Assembly (NCBI GenBank): GCA_963643985.1
Contig: CAVINP010000027.1
Location: 1 to 22,221, forward strand
DNA length: 22,221 bases
Origin: SFTH01 sp963643985
GTDB lineage: Bacteria; Bacillota; Clostridia; Christensenellales; Aristaeellaceae
Reading direction: 5' to 3'
Shown: one piece after another, positions 21,810 to 22,221 of the stretch
Position numbering within the stretch: the first letter of the stretch is position 1
Layout: each line of letters starts with the position of its first letter
Translations under genes and position numbers: made by a program
Notes under the pieces: model-generated
What the model saw: the letters and a program-made list of their open reading frames with translations, nothing else
Database searches by the model: none
Told to the model about the DNA's origin: nothing

Positions 21810-21839
21810 CTTGCCACGGCGGCAAGACCGTGGCCCAAG
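21810..21839 (+). promoter_or_regulatory. Candidate S6:S18-binding leader hairpin of rpsF
   Basis: CTTG and CAAG form an outer stem, CCACGG/CCGTGG an inner stem, with a CC bulge on the 3' side and an eight-base loop. A CCG-bearing bulged hairpin in the rpsF leader is the known S6:S18 autoregulation motif. The ribosome binding site AAGGAGGTG follows. Confidence 0.6.
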
Positions 21840-21860
21840 TCCATAAGGAGGTGAAAACAC

Positions 21861-22221
21861 ATGAATCAATACGAAGTCATGTACGTCATTGATGCGGCAC
21901 TGGAAGACAGCGCACGCACCGAGCTGATCAACCGTTTTTCCGAGCTGGTCAAGAAGAATGGCGGCGAAATCGATCGTGTAGACGAGTGGGGCAAGCGTCG
22001 TCTGGCGTATGCCATCAATTACAAGACGGAAGGCTATTATGTGCTGATGTACATCAAGGCCCCCGCGGATCTGCCCAAGGAGCTGGAGCGTAACTTCCAG
22101 ATCAGCGACAAGGTCCTGCGTTCCCTCATCGTCCGCTACGAAGGCGAACTTCCGGCCAAGCGCGAGCCGCTCAAGCCCTATGTCGCCCGTGAAGCAGCAG
22201 ATGCAGAAGCACCCGCAGCCG
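21861..22221 (+). CDS. rpsF: Ribosomal protein S6 (3' end outside window)
   Basis: 120 residues are visible, starting MNQYEVMYVIDAALED after AAGGAGGTGAAAACAC; no stop before the edge. The pattern NQYEVMYVID, GKRRLAYAINYKTEGYYVLMYI and RNFQISDKVLRSLIVR is diagnostic of bS6, which binds 16S rRNA with bS18 in the 30S platform. The main fold ends near residue 95; the rest is an Ala/Glu-rich tail that continues past the window. In Firmicutes ssb and rpsR normally follow. Confidence 0.97.
   Translation, partial: MNQYEVMYVIDAALEDSARTELINRFSELVKKNGGEIDRVDEWGKRRLAYAINYKTEGYYVLMYIKAPADLPKELERNFQISDKVLRSLIVRYEGELPAKREPLKPYVAREAADAEAPAA

Overview
The window comes from a GC-rich Gram-positive bacterium, most likely an anaerobic, possibly gut-associated member of the Clostridia. 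The support is a type VII secretion (T7SS/ESX-like) locus with an EssC-type ATPase, LytTR and AgrC-like two-component proteins, consensus sigma-A promoters, strong AGGAGG ribosome binding sites and a Firmicutes-style histidine-degradation module. No tRNA, rRNA or CRISPR array was found.

Region 1 (about 1-13,200, all on the minus strand) is the T7SS locus. In transcription order it holds: a large HTH regulator (11603-13024); a secreted/anchored protein with an outer peptidoglycan-binding-like domain and an inner FHA domain (10251-11426); a two-helix membrane FHA protein (9706-10248); the roughly 1,610-residue FHA-EssC ATPase (4802-9634); a LytTR protein with a pseudo-receiver domain; an unrecognised 125-residue protein; a YukD/EsaB-like ubiquitin fold protein; and, behind a second promoter, seven complete small helical genes plus one cut by the window edge. 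These include two pairs of a canonical WXG100 protein and a Y-K-G variant. No EsaA, EssA or EssB/YukC homologue is recognisable, so this looks like an FHA-rich variant of the Firmicutes T7SS.

Region 2 (about 13,300-15,780, plus strand) is a divergent AgrA/AgrC-like two-component pair. Its 5' leader carries a heptad-repeat element that was later split by a 160 bp MITE. A strong terminator separates it from the convergent next block.

Region 3 (15,800-17,870, minus) is a two-gene operon: an alpha-oxoamine synthase most like serine palmitoyltransferases, and a short-chain dehydrogenase. It is a plausible sphingoid-base or related long-chain amino-ketone pathway. Region 4 (18,070-21,605, minus) is an operon gltS - ftcD - fchA - hutD, which processes formiminoglutamate from histidine and moves glutamate. 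Region 5 (21,766 to the end, plus) is rpsF with its promoter and a probable S6:S18 autoregulatory leader.

The most unusual feature is the intergenic DNA. Almost every gap holds degenerate 7 bp arrays (variants of GTGGTCA / CACTGAC), often as inverted arms and sometimes enclosing a GC-rich CCCCTCC-hairpin cassette. That cassette is expanded to four 101 bp tandem copies near the left edge. The heptad arrays abut or run into gene 3' ends and in several cases supply the stop codon and last residues.
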